Source: Desulfobacca acetoxidans
GTDB lineage: Bacteria > Desulfobacterota > Desulfobaccia > Desulfobaccales > 0-14-0-80-60-11
Reading direction: 5' to 3'
DNA length: 5,104 nucleotides
Assembly: GCA_020723225.1 (NCBI GenBank)
Contig: DYJG01000217.1
Location: forward strand, 383 to 5,486
The notes beneath the pieces are model-generated. The model was not told the origin of the DNA. It did no database searches and saw only the letters and a list, made by a program, of their open reading frames with translations. Made by a program: the position numbers and the translations under genes. This document shows, piece by piece, positions 1 to 4,936 of this stretch; within the stretch, counting starts at the first letter, position 1, and every line of letters starts with the position of its first letter.

Positions 1-35
1 AGCGTCTTGCTTTGCGCCTTGGCGTCTTTGCGTGA
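1..35. repeat. Octad-period degenerate tandem repeat downstream of the cytochrome gene
   Basis: Three 8-base units lie head to tail: GCTTTGCG (9-16), CCTTGGCG (17-24) and TCTTTGCG (25-32). A partial related stretch precedes them and TGAG follows. The block starts just after the cytochrome stop codon and runs off the window edge, so its full length is unknown. From memory, words of this kind (CGCAAAG repeats) recur between genes in many environmental bacterial genomes; I could not check this. It is not a terminator: the CGCC/GGCG pairing inside it leaves a two-base loop and no T-run follows. Confidence 0.6.
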
Positions 36-39
36 GGTC

Positions 40-357
40 CTATCTTTTCAGACCAAGCAGATAATCCACCAACGCCCGCATCTCCCAGGGCCGGAGATGG
101 GCGTAGCTGGGCATCTTGGCCTGGGGAAGGCGGCTGCGGGGATGGGTCAGAATTGCCTGCAAGTCCTCCGGGCTGAGACGGGCGCCGATATTATCCAAAG
201 AAGAGCCCTTCTGTTCCCCCTGGCCCGGCAAGGAATGGCAGGCCCAGCATCCCAGGCGCCGGGCCAATTCCGGCCCGGAGACCTCCGGCGCCGGGGCCGC
301 AGCCAGGGTGGCGAGCAAAGTCAAGGCCAGAGAGGCCGGCCAGGCCGTCCTCTTCAA
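40..357 (-). CDS. Small periplasmic monohaem c-type cytochrome
   Basis: The 105-residue product looks like an exported class I cytochrome c. Residues 1 to about 20 form a signal peptide: two basic residues, a Leu/Ala-rich core and an Ala-rich end suited to signal peptidase I. The haem site CWACH is at residues 37-41 (C37 and C40 for the thioether bonds, H41 as proximal ligand). M82 in the KMPSY segment is the likely distal ligand, and the C-terminal helix around residues 91-103 is typical of the fold. The protein should carry electrons in the periplasm; its partner is not visible. The start codon is TTG and overlaps the TGA stop of the upstream TPR gene by four bases (TTGA), which suggests translational coupling. 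A GAGG-like Shine-Dalgarno sequence lies about eight bases upstream, and no ATG is available before the haem motif. It is the last gene of the cluster. Confidence 0.85.
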   Translation of the reverse strand: MKRTAWPASLALTLLATLAAAPAPEVSGPELARRLGCWACHSLPGQGEQKGSSLDNIGARLSPEDLQAILTHPRSRLPQAKMPSYAHLRPWEMRALVDYLLGLKR

Positions 358-797
358 GGTTGGGCCTCGGCGATCATCTTTTCGAGTTCGGCCTTCTCCG
401 GATGCTGGGGATTAAGCTCCAGGGCTTTTTTCAGGAGGGGCGCGGCCTTGGCCTTTTCGCCCCGGTGGTAGTAAGTAACCCCCAGGTTGATCATGGCCAC
501 CCAGAATTGGGGGTCGGCCTCGAGGGCTTTTTGAAACGCGGCGATCTCTTTGGCCCTGAGATCGGGGATCCCCAGTTGGTTGGCCTTGAAGCGATAGGCC
601 ATACCCATCATATTGTAAGCTGCGGCCGCCTTGGGTTCCAGCTCCGCGGCCTTCTGGAAACAGGCGATGGCCTGGTCGTACTCCTGTTTCTGAAAGTGGA
701 TGAAGCCCGCCTGCATCTGTTTTTCCGCGGTCTCGCCGCTGCCGCCGCAGGAAGTCAGAACCAGCAGCACCACCAGTCCCAGAATAAATTTATACAT
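354..797 (-). CDS. TPR-repeat outer-membrane lipoprotein
   Basis: The product has 147 residues. Residues 1-17 form a lipoprotein signal ending in the lipobox LTSC, with C17 as the predicted lipidated cysteine. The following residues are Gly-Gly, with no Asp at +2, so outer-membrane sorting is likely. Three TPR-like helical hairpins follow: about 25-56, 57-97 (with a longer loop containing NQLGIPDLRA) and 98-131, with typical ALE-DP and ALELNP unit ends. TPR proteins of this kind act as scaffolds; no enzymatic motif is seen. An upstream in-frame start at 908 would add 37 residues with no signal character and would lie deep inside the HD-GYP gene. The ATG at 797 is therefore preferred, because it places the lipobox correctly. 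This start overlaps the HD-GYP stop by eight bases, and the gene's own stop overlaps the cytochrome start, so the three genes are probably co-translated. Confidence 0.85.
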   Translation of the reverse strand: MYKFILGLVVLLVLTSCGGSGETAEKQMQAGFIHFQKQEYDQAIACFQKAAELEPKAAAAYNMMGMAYRFKANQLGIPDLRAKEIAAFQKALEADPQFWVAMINLGVTYYHRGEKAKAAPLLKKALELNPQHPEKAELEKMIAEAQP

Positions 798-2103
798 TAC
801 CGCCACCGGCCTTTTTAATATTTTCCACGAAGTAGTTGGCCTTCCCCGTATAGTTGAAATAATCACGCACTTCGGGAGGCAGGTTTTCGGCCCGCAGACT
901 CTTTTCAATGGTCACTTCCGGCAGGTCTTCCATATCGAAAATGACCGCCTCGCTTTTGGGGATATCCGGGTCATGCAACATGAGGGACGGCTTCAGAGGA
1001 TCCTGGGGATTAACCGACATGACCAGGGCCAGGCCGCCATTGGATAGCATTACCGGCGTCCCCGGCGGATAAACTCCGAGGCTGCGGATAAATAAGGTTA
1101 AGAATTCCGGATCGAGGGCCTTTTTCCATTTGGTAAACATATACGACAGGGCCTGGTAGGGGTTCATGGCCTTCTTGGGATCGGGATCGTTGCAAAGATT
1201 GTCATACAGATTCACAATGCTGATGATTCTGGCCAGTTTGGAGATCTTCACCCCACTCAGGAGTTGCGGGTAGCCTTTGCCGTCAAATTGCTCATGGTGC
1301 TGCAAAATTACCAGGGCCGCACTTTTGGGGAACGCGCTGTTTTTGGCCACAATCTCCACGCCGTACTGCGGATGCAGGCGGATAAGACTCTGCTCGGCCT
1401 TGGTTAAAGGCGGGGGCTTTTTGAGCACTTTGTTGTCGATCTTACTCTTGCCGATATCGTGAAAGAGCGCGCCCATCCCCAAATCCCGCATTTCCACGGG
1501 GGTCAATCCGGCCTTCGCCCCCAACATCAGCGCCAGCACCGACACATTCAAGGAATGGTAATAAATGCTTTCTTCGGTCTCCTGAATGGCCATGAGATGC
1601 ATGACTGAATCATCGTCGGTAAGGAATTTCGCCGCTATTCTGGTAACCAGGATTCTGGCATTGCCCTCGGCCTCCTGGGAGCCGCTTAACATACTATCCA
1701 TAATATCGGGAATGCCCTTGATGGCATCATTATAGTTTTCGGTGCACTTGCGCAGATTTTCCTGTTTCTCCTTGAGCTTCCCCATGCGCTCTTTTTTGAT
1801 CTCCCACAGCAGCTTTACCACCGGGTCTTCCGGCGCCGGAGCCGCCGGCTTTGGGGGGGGAGTCGGGGCTGCCTTGGGTTCTTCGAGGGGCAAGGGTTGG
1901 CAGTCGCTTTTCTCCGGGACATAAATGACCTCGGCGATGCCGGCTTTCTTGAGGGATTCGATCTGCGCCGGAGTCTTTATCTTGAGGCTGTTAAACAGAA
2001 ACGGATGGTCAAACCAGGAATCCCGGAGCCGAATGAAAACGCCGGGCTGAAGTTGTTCAATCTTGATACGCTTTTCGGTCTCGGTAGCGGTCAAAAATGA
2101 CAT
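790..2103 (-). CDS. HD-GYP domain c-di-GMP phosphodiesterase with N-terminal DUF3391-like domain
   Basis: The product is a predicted cytoplasmic 437-residue protein with no signal peptide or membrane segment. Residues 12-63 resemble the DUF3391 domain often joined to HD-GYP. A Pro/Ala-rich linker follows at 71-94, then a charged, probably coiled-coil stretch at 95-125. The HD-GYP domain spans about 145-340: H183, the metal-binding pair H215-D216 in HDIGK with K219, H244, the H269-H270-E271 triad, and D274 to P279 (DGKGYP). All signature residues are present, so hydrolysis of cyclic di-GMP is expected. Residues 341-437 form a C-terminal extension I do not recognise. A TTG at 2121 would add six residues, but the ATG at 2103 has a TGAGGT ribosome site and the TTG has none. 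The gene starts 23 bases after the DapA-like gene and overlaps the lipoprotein gene. An octa-C run in the linker could be prone to slippage. Confidence 0.9.
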   Translation of the reverse strand: MSFLTATETEKRIKIEQLQPGVFIRLRDSWFDHPFLFNSLKIKTPAQIESLKKAGIAEVIYVPEKSDCQPLPLEEPKAAPTPPPKPAAPAPEDPVVKLLWEIKKERMGKLKEKQENLRKCTENYNDAIKGIPDIMDSMLSGSQEAEGNARILVTRIAAKFLTDDDSVMHLMAIQETEESIYYHSLNVSVLALMLGAKAGLTPVEMRDLGMGALFHDIGKSKIDNKVLKKPPPLTKAEQSLIRLHPQYGVEIVAKNSAFPKSAALVILQHHEQFDGKGYPQLLSGVKISKLARIISIVNLYDNLCNDPDPKKAMNPYQALSYMFTKWKKALDPEFLTLFIRSLGVYPPGTPVMLSNGGLALVMSVNPQDPLKPSLMLHDPDIPKSEAVIFDMEDLPEVTIEKSLRAENLPPEVRDYFNYTGKANYFVENIKKAGGGNV

Positions 2104-2114
2104 ATTTGGGATGG

Positions 2115-2120
2115 ACCTCA
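2115..2120 (-). promoter_or_regulatory. Ribosome binding site that decides the HD-GYP start
   Basis: On the minus strand this reads TGAGGT, 11 bases before the ATG at 2103. It overlaps the alternative TTG start at 2121, so it cannot serve that start. This favours the 437-residue form. Confidence 0.5.
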
Positions 2121-2126
2121 ATGGTA

Positions 2127-3086
2127 TTATTCGGCAAATCCGGCCAGCAGCTCAAAAAATTTTTCCAGGTCTTCCGGCTTGGCGGCAGAGGCGCCCGAGG
2201 CCCTCGCCGGGGAAGAAATTATCCCTTGCCGGGCCAGGGCCTGTTTCCAAAGCCCCGCCGGGTTTTGCCCGCAGAATTGGGAGACCTGCTGCAGCCGGTT
2301 GCCCTGGTCCCACAGGGCATAGCGCCGGGCCGGGTCATCCGCGATCTCTTCGGGGTGAATGCAGGCCCGGGCCACCCCCTGCCAGGCCTGGGGGAGAATT
2401 TGGGCCGCGGCGGAGACCGCGCCCCAGGCCCCGGGCCGGGTCAGGAAGCGGACTTCGTCGGTTTCATAGAAGGCGAACCCCGGCCGGGCTGCGGCCGCAT
2501 GGTGATAGTGGAGGAAGCGGCGCATCTCTCCCTGGTAGATCAAACCGAGGATCCCGGGCAGGGCCGCCACTTTCTTAAAGACCTGGGTACGGATGTTTAG
2601 ATGCTTGAACATCCCCCCCCGGCGCCGCACCTCCCGGGGCAGGTTGAGAAGCAAAAGCGGCAGCTCCGTTTCCGCCAGCAACGACTGGCAATATTGGGGC
2701 AGCCCCCGGTTGCTGTGATACCACAAGGGCAGGTCCGCCAGGAAAACGGGGCTTTGGTAATCCCGGCGCCGGATTTCTTCCCGGACCCACGCGGCCAGGG
2801 CCTTAGTCTCCTCCGGGCTGTTTCCGGTGATCCCGAAAAAAAGGGGCACCTGCCCGGCCACTGCGGCCAGCAGGTGGGAGAGCAACTCCTCCCGGATTTT
2901 CCGCGGCAGTTCCAGACCCTCCCCCGCCAGGGGACTCCCGGCCAGCAAGCCGTCCGCCCAGGGCAGCACCCGGGCCAACAGCCGGTCCAAACCGGGACCG
3001 TCCAGGGTCCCGGCCGCGGTCAGGGGCGTGACCAGGTCGATGATCAGACCGGCAGGCGGGGTGGGGAAACCGGTTGAGTTGGCCAT
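2127..3086 (-). CDS. DapA/N-acetylneuraminate lyase superfamily protein, catalytic residues missing (probable pseudoenzyme)
   Basis: The 319-residue product has a TIM-barrel layout like dihydrodipicolinate synthase. An LVTPLTAAGTLD segment (18-29) matches the family's first strand, GITGNSPEETKALA (85-98) matches the GTGSNST region, LPLLLLNLP (142-150) matches LPIILYNVP, and LPGILGLI (176-183) matches LPNIVGIK. A GAWGAVS segment (219-225) matches GADGVIS. The key positions have changed: the Schiff-base lysine is I183, the active-site tyrosine is L147, and the Thr-Thr of GTTGE is not kept in GSPLAGEG (50-57). The frame stays aligned on both sides, so this is not a frameshift effect. Family members make dihydrodipicolinate or cleave 2-keto acids; this one probably does neither by the usual mechanism. 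A binding or regulatory role is inferred. The ATG at 3086 has GAAGG nine bases upstream. It is the first gene of the four-gene cluster. Confidence 0.75.
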   Translation of the reverse strand: MANSTGFPTPPAGLIIDLVTPLTAAGTLDGPGLDRLLARVLPWADGLLAGSPLAGEGLELPRKIREELLSHLLAAVAGQVPLFFGITGNSPEETKALAAWVREEIRRRDYQSPVFLADLPLWYHSNRGLPQYCQSLLAETELPLLLLNLPREVRRRGGMFKHLNIRTQVFKKVAALPGILGLIYQGEMRRFLHYHHAAAARPGFAFYETDEVRFLTRPGAWGAVSAAAQILPQAWQGVARACIHPEEIADDPARRYALWDQGNRLQQVSQFCGQNPAGLWKQALARQGIISSPARASGASAAKPEDLEKFFELLAGFAE

Positions 3087-3095
3087 AAAATCTTG

Positions 3096-3100
3096 CCTTC
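3096..3100 (-). promoter_or_regulatory. Ribosome binding site of the DapA-like gene
   Basis: It reads GAAGG on the minus strand, nine bases before the ATG at 3086. It sits in the 18-base strip between the start codon and the nearest arm of the inverted repeat at 3105, so the repeat leaves the ribosome site intact. Confidence 0.5.
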
Positions 3101-3104
3101 AATA

Positions 3105-3226
3105 GTTCAAAGTTCAAGGTTCAAAGTTCAAGGTTATAAAGAAATATCGTTTTTTGGGTTGCCCCCGTTATGTCTGAGAAGTCCGGTTTACTGGCCATCA
3201 CAAACTTTGAACCTTGAACCTTGAAC
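3105..3226. repeat. 122-base element with inverted arms made of 7-base units
   Basis: The left arm (3105-3128, continuing to 3135) is built from GTTCAAA and GTTCAAG units in alternation. The right arm (3203-3226) reads AACTTTG AACCTTG AACCTTG AAC, the same units inverted. The arms pair over 24 bases with one mismatch, including 17 perfect pairs (3112-3128 with 3203-3219). The core at 3129-3202 contains no ORF or motif I recognise. The element fills nearly the whole kdsD to DapA-like spacer: it ends six bases from the kdsD stop and 18 bases before the DapA-like start codon. RNA from either strand could form a long hairpin, but no T-run follows, so it is not a standard terminator. A MITE-like or REP-like origin is inferred. 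Confidence 0.75.
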
Positions 3227-3232
3227 TCTCGT

Positions 3233-4213
3233 TTAAGCCGTAAACTTAAACTCCCCCCGCCCCAACAGATCGTGGAGGTGAACAATACCCAAAACGGTCC
3301 CCTTTTCATCCACCACCGGGAGCACGGTGACCGCCTTGTGCTCCATGAGTTCCAGGGCCTGGGAGGCCATGGACCCGGGGCCGATGGTCCGGGGTTTGGG
3401 AGTCATCAGGTCCCTGGCCTTTTTCTCCTGGATATTGCCCCATTTTTTCAAAGCCCGGCGCAGGTCCCCGTCGGTGATGATGCCCTTCAAGGCCCGGCGC
3501 TGGTCCACCACCAGGGTGGCGCCCAAAAGCTTGGCGTCCATTTCCCGGACGATCTCTTCCAGGGTGTGGTCCGCCAGGGTGAAGGGGATTTGATCGCCGG
3601 TGCGCATCACCCCGGAGATGGCCAGGGTGAGGCGCTCCCCCAGGGCTCCCCCGGGGTGGAAGCGGCGAAAATCGCTGGCCTGAAAGCCCCGCTTGGTGAG
3701 GAGCGCCACGGCCAGGGCGTCGCCCATGGCCAGCATGGCGGTGGTGCTGGCCGTGGGGGCCAACCCCAGGGGGCAGGCCTCCCGGGGCACTCCGGTGTCG
3801 ATGGCCACCCGGCTGTGCCGGCCCAGGGTGGAGGAGGGCCGGCCGGTGAAGGCGATCACCGCCGCGCCCAGGCGCTCCAGGCTGGGGAGCAGAATGGTCA
3901 ATTCCTTGGTTTCGCCGCTGTTGGACAAGGCCAGGACCACGTCGTCCCTGGAGACCATGCCCAGATCCCCGTGCATCGCCTCCACCGGGTGGAGAAAGAG
4001 GGCGGGGGTGCCGGTGGAGTTCAGCGTGGCCACCAGCTTGCGGCCGACGATGCCGGATTTGCCCACTCCGGTGACGATGACCCGGCCTTTGGCCCGGTAG
4101 ATAAGATCCACCGCGTGCACAAAACTGGCGTCCAGCTTGGGGATCAACGCCGCGATCCCCTCGGTTTCGATGGTCAGAACTTCCCGGGCCAAGTCTAAGA
4201 GATTGACAGCCAT
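3233..4213 (-). CDS. kdsD: Arabinose-5-phosphate isomerase (KdsD/KpsF family)
   Basis: This cytoplasmic enzyme interconverts ribulose 5-phosphate and arabinose 5-phosphate, the first step of Kdo synthesis for lipopolysaccharide or capsule. At 326 residues it is close to the E. coli KdsD length (328). The SIS domain spans about 34-170: VTGVGKSG (47-54), HPVEAMHGDLG (75-85), SNSGET (97-102), EACPLGLAPTASTT (145-158). DFRRFHPGGALG follows at 181-192. The residues equivalent to the E. coli catalytic set are all present: K52, E101, E145 and H186. Two CBS domains follow, at about 202-258 (TDGDLRRAL inside) and 269-322 (LMTP to HLHDLL). The ATG at 4213 matches the family's N-terminus, although no strong Shine-Dalgarno is visible. 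No other Kdo gene is in the window. The 740-base repeat-rich gap upstream suggests kdsD has its own promoter or lost an older linkage. KdsD and KpsF paralogues cannot be told apart here. Confidence 0.95.
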   Translation of the reverse strand: MAVNLLDLAREVLTIETEGIAALIPKLDASFVHAVDLIYRAKGRVIVTGVGKSGIVGRKLVATLNSTGTPALFLHPVEAMHGDLGMVSRDDVVLALSNSGETKELTILLPSLERLGAAVIAFTGRPSSTLGRHSRVAIDTGVPREACPLGLAPTASTTAMLAMGDALAVALLTKRGFQASDFRRFHPGGALGERLTLAISGVMRTGDQIPFTLADHTLEEIVREMDAKLLGATLVVDQRRALKGIITDGDLRRALKKWGNIQEKKARDLMTPKPRTIGPGSMASQALELMEHKAVTVLPVVDEKGTVLGIVHLHDLLGRGEFKFTA

Positions 4214-4233
4214 AACGATCTGCTTAAAAAGTT

Positions 4234-4253
4234 GTCAGTGGCCAGTGGTCAGT
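4234..4253. repeat. Heptad repeat, CAGTGG-type, upstream of kdsD
   Basis: The units GTCAGTG (4234-4240), GCCAGTG (4241-4247) and GTCAGT (4248-4253) follow at a 7-base period, only 21 bases from the kdsD start codon. They would lie in the kdsD leader if transcription starts at the candidate -10 site next to them. Confidence 0.65.
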
Positions 4254-4256
4254 ATA
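4251..4256 (-). promoter_or_regulatory. Candidate -10 box for kdsD
   Basis: The minus strand reads TATACT here, one base from TATAAT, about 37 bases upstream of the kdsD start codon. No good -35 hexamer lies 16 to 18 bases further upstream (TAAGTC at a 17-base spacing is poor). This is a weak candidate given only because it is the best match close to the gene. Confidence 0.2.
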
Positions 4257-4291
4257 AATCAAGGTATGCTCTGGACTTACTCACTTAACGC

Positions 4292-4312
4292 AAAACGGAA
4301 AACGAAAAACGG
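4292..4312. repeat. Heptad repeat, AAAACGG-type, left copy
   Basis: Three units at exact 7-base period: AAAACGG (4292-4298), AAAACGA (4299-4305), AAAACGG (4306-4312). The same words occur in the same orientation at 4937-4950, on the far side of the four-helix-bundle remnant. Confidence 0.7.
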
Positions 4313-4366
4313 AATATGGTTATCCGGCTGACTCTCGCTGCTACCATAGGTAATTATAGGGGGTTT

Positions 4367-4378
4367 AGTCAACCGCAT
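4367..4378. repeat. Left copy of direct repeat AGTCAACCGSAT
   Basis: It reads AGTCAACCGCAT and matches 4919-4930 (AGTCAACCGGAT) at 11 of 12 positions in the same orientation. The two copies bracket the inverted-repeat element. Similarity seems to extend further to the left with gaps (TATAG and GGG words before both copies). It could be a diverged target duplication or part of the element ends. Confidence 0.45.
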
Positions 4379-4385
4379 ATCTAAA

Positions 4386-4433
4386 TCCGAAATTCGAATC
4401 TCGAAATCCGAAACAAATCCAAATCTCGAAAAA
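4386..4433. repeat. Left 48-base inverted arm of the four-helix-bundle element
   Basis: It begins with four 7-base units of TCCGAAA type (4386-4413), followed by a 20-base tail rich in CAAAT and CGAAAAA. It matches the reverse complement of 4820-4867 at 40 of 48 positions without gaps. Confidence 0.75.
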
Positions 4434-4471
4434 GCAATGACTAAAACATCAAACCAACCCATTTCTTAGGC

Positions 4472-4830
4472 TCATTCGCTCTTGCGCAGTATGCTTCCAA
4501 AGATATTCATCAATTCCGTCGCCTCCTGCATTAGGCTTGCCCACTCTGTTTCAATTGACGCCTCATTGCCGGTTTCAACCAAGCGCCCACAGGCGACTCT
4601 CTTTAGACTCCTTCCGACAGATCTTTATGCGCATGATAAAAGTCTTTCTTGCTCAAAGCCTCATTCGCCTCGATGTAGTTGGCAGCCACTGAACCTGAGG
4701 TTCTGATCAGTTGAGGTCCGTCTTGCAGGTTGCCCATAGTTTTCGGCAGTCGCTTCACGAACGAACGGACTCTCTGTGCGAAATTAAACGTCCGGTCCTC
4801 AAGATCATAAGGTTTTGAGTTTTTCGTCAT
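4472..4830 (-). pseudogene. Four-helix-bundle protein (S23 / 23S rRNA intervening-sequence family), two frameshifts
   Basis: The family forms small four-helix bundles that oligomerise and probably bind nucleic acid. The first 64 residues are in frame and typical: YDLEDRTFNFAQRVRSFVKR (8-27), then LPKTMGNLQDGPQLIRTSGS (28-47) and VAANYIEANEALSKKDF (48-64). The frame is then lost at a T4 run (4638-4641). The expected MRIKICRKESKESRLW continues in the next frame and is lost again near 4586. The rest, from RLVETGNEA to the end at NIFGSILRKSE and TGA (4472-4474), is in the third frame. Joined, this gives about 118 residues, normal for the family. As it stands the first frame ends early, at about 75 residues (stop at 4603). 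Start choice: the ATG at 4830; an upstream in-frame ATG at 4899 would translate the repeat arm. Sequencing error at both sites is possible but would need two independent events. Confidence 0.85.
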
Positions 4831-4867
4831 TTGATATTGTTTCGAATTTCGAGTTTCGTATTTCGGA
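4820..4867. repeat. Right 48-base inverted arm, overlapping the start of the four-helix-bundle remnant
   Basis: On the plus strand four TTTCGNN heptads run through 4840-4867 (ends AA, AG, TA, GA). The inner 20 bases cover the ATG (4828-4830) and the next three codons of the remnant. Its reverse complement matches the left arm at 40 of 48 positions. Confidence 0.75.
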
Positions 4868-4918
4868 TTTTCCCCTAGGCTTGCCTTAAAATGAAACACA
4901 AGATATAGTGGGTATGGG

Positions 4919-4930
4919 AGTCAACCGGAT
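4919..4930. repeat. Right copy of direct repeat AGTCAACCGSAT
   Basis: It reads AGTCAACCGGAT, the partner of 4367-4378 with one mismatch. It lies 51 bases outside the right arm, whereas the left copy lies only seven bases outside the left arm, so the two are not placed symmetrically. Confidence 0.45.
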
Positions 4931-4936
4931 ACCCCA

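Larger units (their letters stand above)
4386..4867 (-). mobile_element. Putative 482-base non-autonomous element carrying a four-helix-bundle gene remnant
   Basis: The element has inverted ends (4386-4433 and 4820-4867, 83 percent identical) and a single cargo gene, now broken. It lies in the long gap between the GGDEF gene and kdsD. No transposase, integrase or reverse transcriptase is encoded. Base composition is much richer in A and T than the neighbouring genes, mainly through the arms, which suggests separate ancestry. Genes of this protein family are known inside 23S rRNA intervening sequences and near diversity-generating retroelements. Mobility of this copy is inferred from the arms, the composition and the flanking direct repeats, not shown. 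Confidence 0.5.

Noticed and set aside
7..818. Plus-strand open frames opposite the cytochrome and TPR genes
   Set aside because: They cover recognised minus-strand genes with a haem motif, a lipobox and TPR repeats, and have no features of their own.
2063..3105. Several plus-strand open frames opposite the DapA-like gene
   Set aside because: They are Arg/Gly/Pro-rich low-complexity translations lying over a coherent minus-strand protein with family motifs; they are composition artefacts.
3105..3226. CRISPR array
   Set aside because: The repeat units are 7 bases long with no regular unique spacers, and no cas genes are present.
3221..4198. A 325-codon plus-strand open frame opposite kdsD
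   Set aside because: It is almost the exact antisense of a clearly identified gene. Its translation is a Gly/Gln/His/Pro-rich string without domain motifs, which is normal for the reverse strand of GC-rich genes.
4353..4375. TTGACT with a nearby TATAAT on the minus strand as a promoter
   Set aside because: The spacing between the two hexamers is only eight bases. With an 18-base spacing the -10 would be TATGGT, a weak match, and it would lie about 130 bases from kdsD.
4831..4899. N-terminal extension of the four-helix-bundle protein from an upstream ATG at 4899
   Set aside because: The extra 23 residues are a translation of the heptad repeat arm (NPKYETRNSK type), and family members normally start near the ATG at 4830.
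4896..4911. NrdR-box-like sequence (ACACAAGATATAGTGG)
   Set aside because: It resembles the NrdR palindrome, but there is no second box about 31 bases away and no ribonucleotide reductase gene nearby; it lies among repeat debris.
4910..4934. Possible terminator hairpin after the GGDEF gene (GGGTAT pairing with ATACCC)
   Set aside because: The stem has only six pairs, the loop has 13 bases, and no T-run follows on the minus strand.
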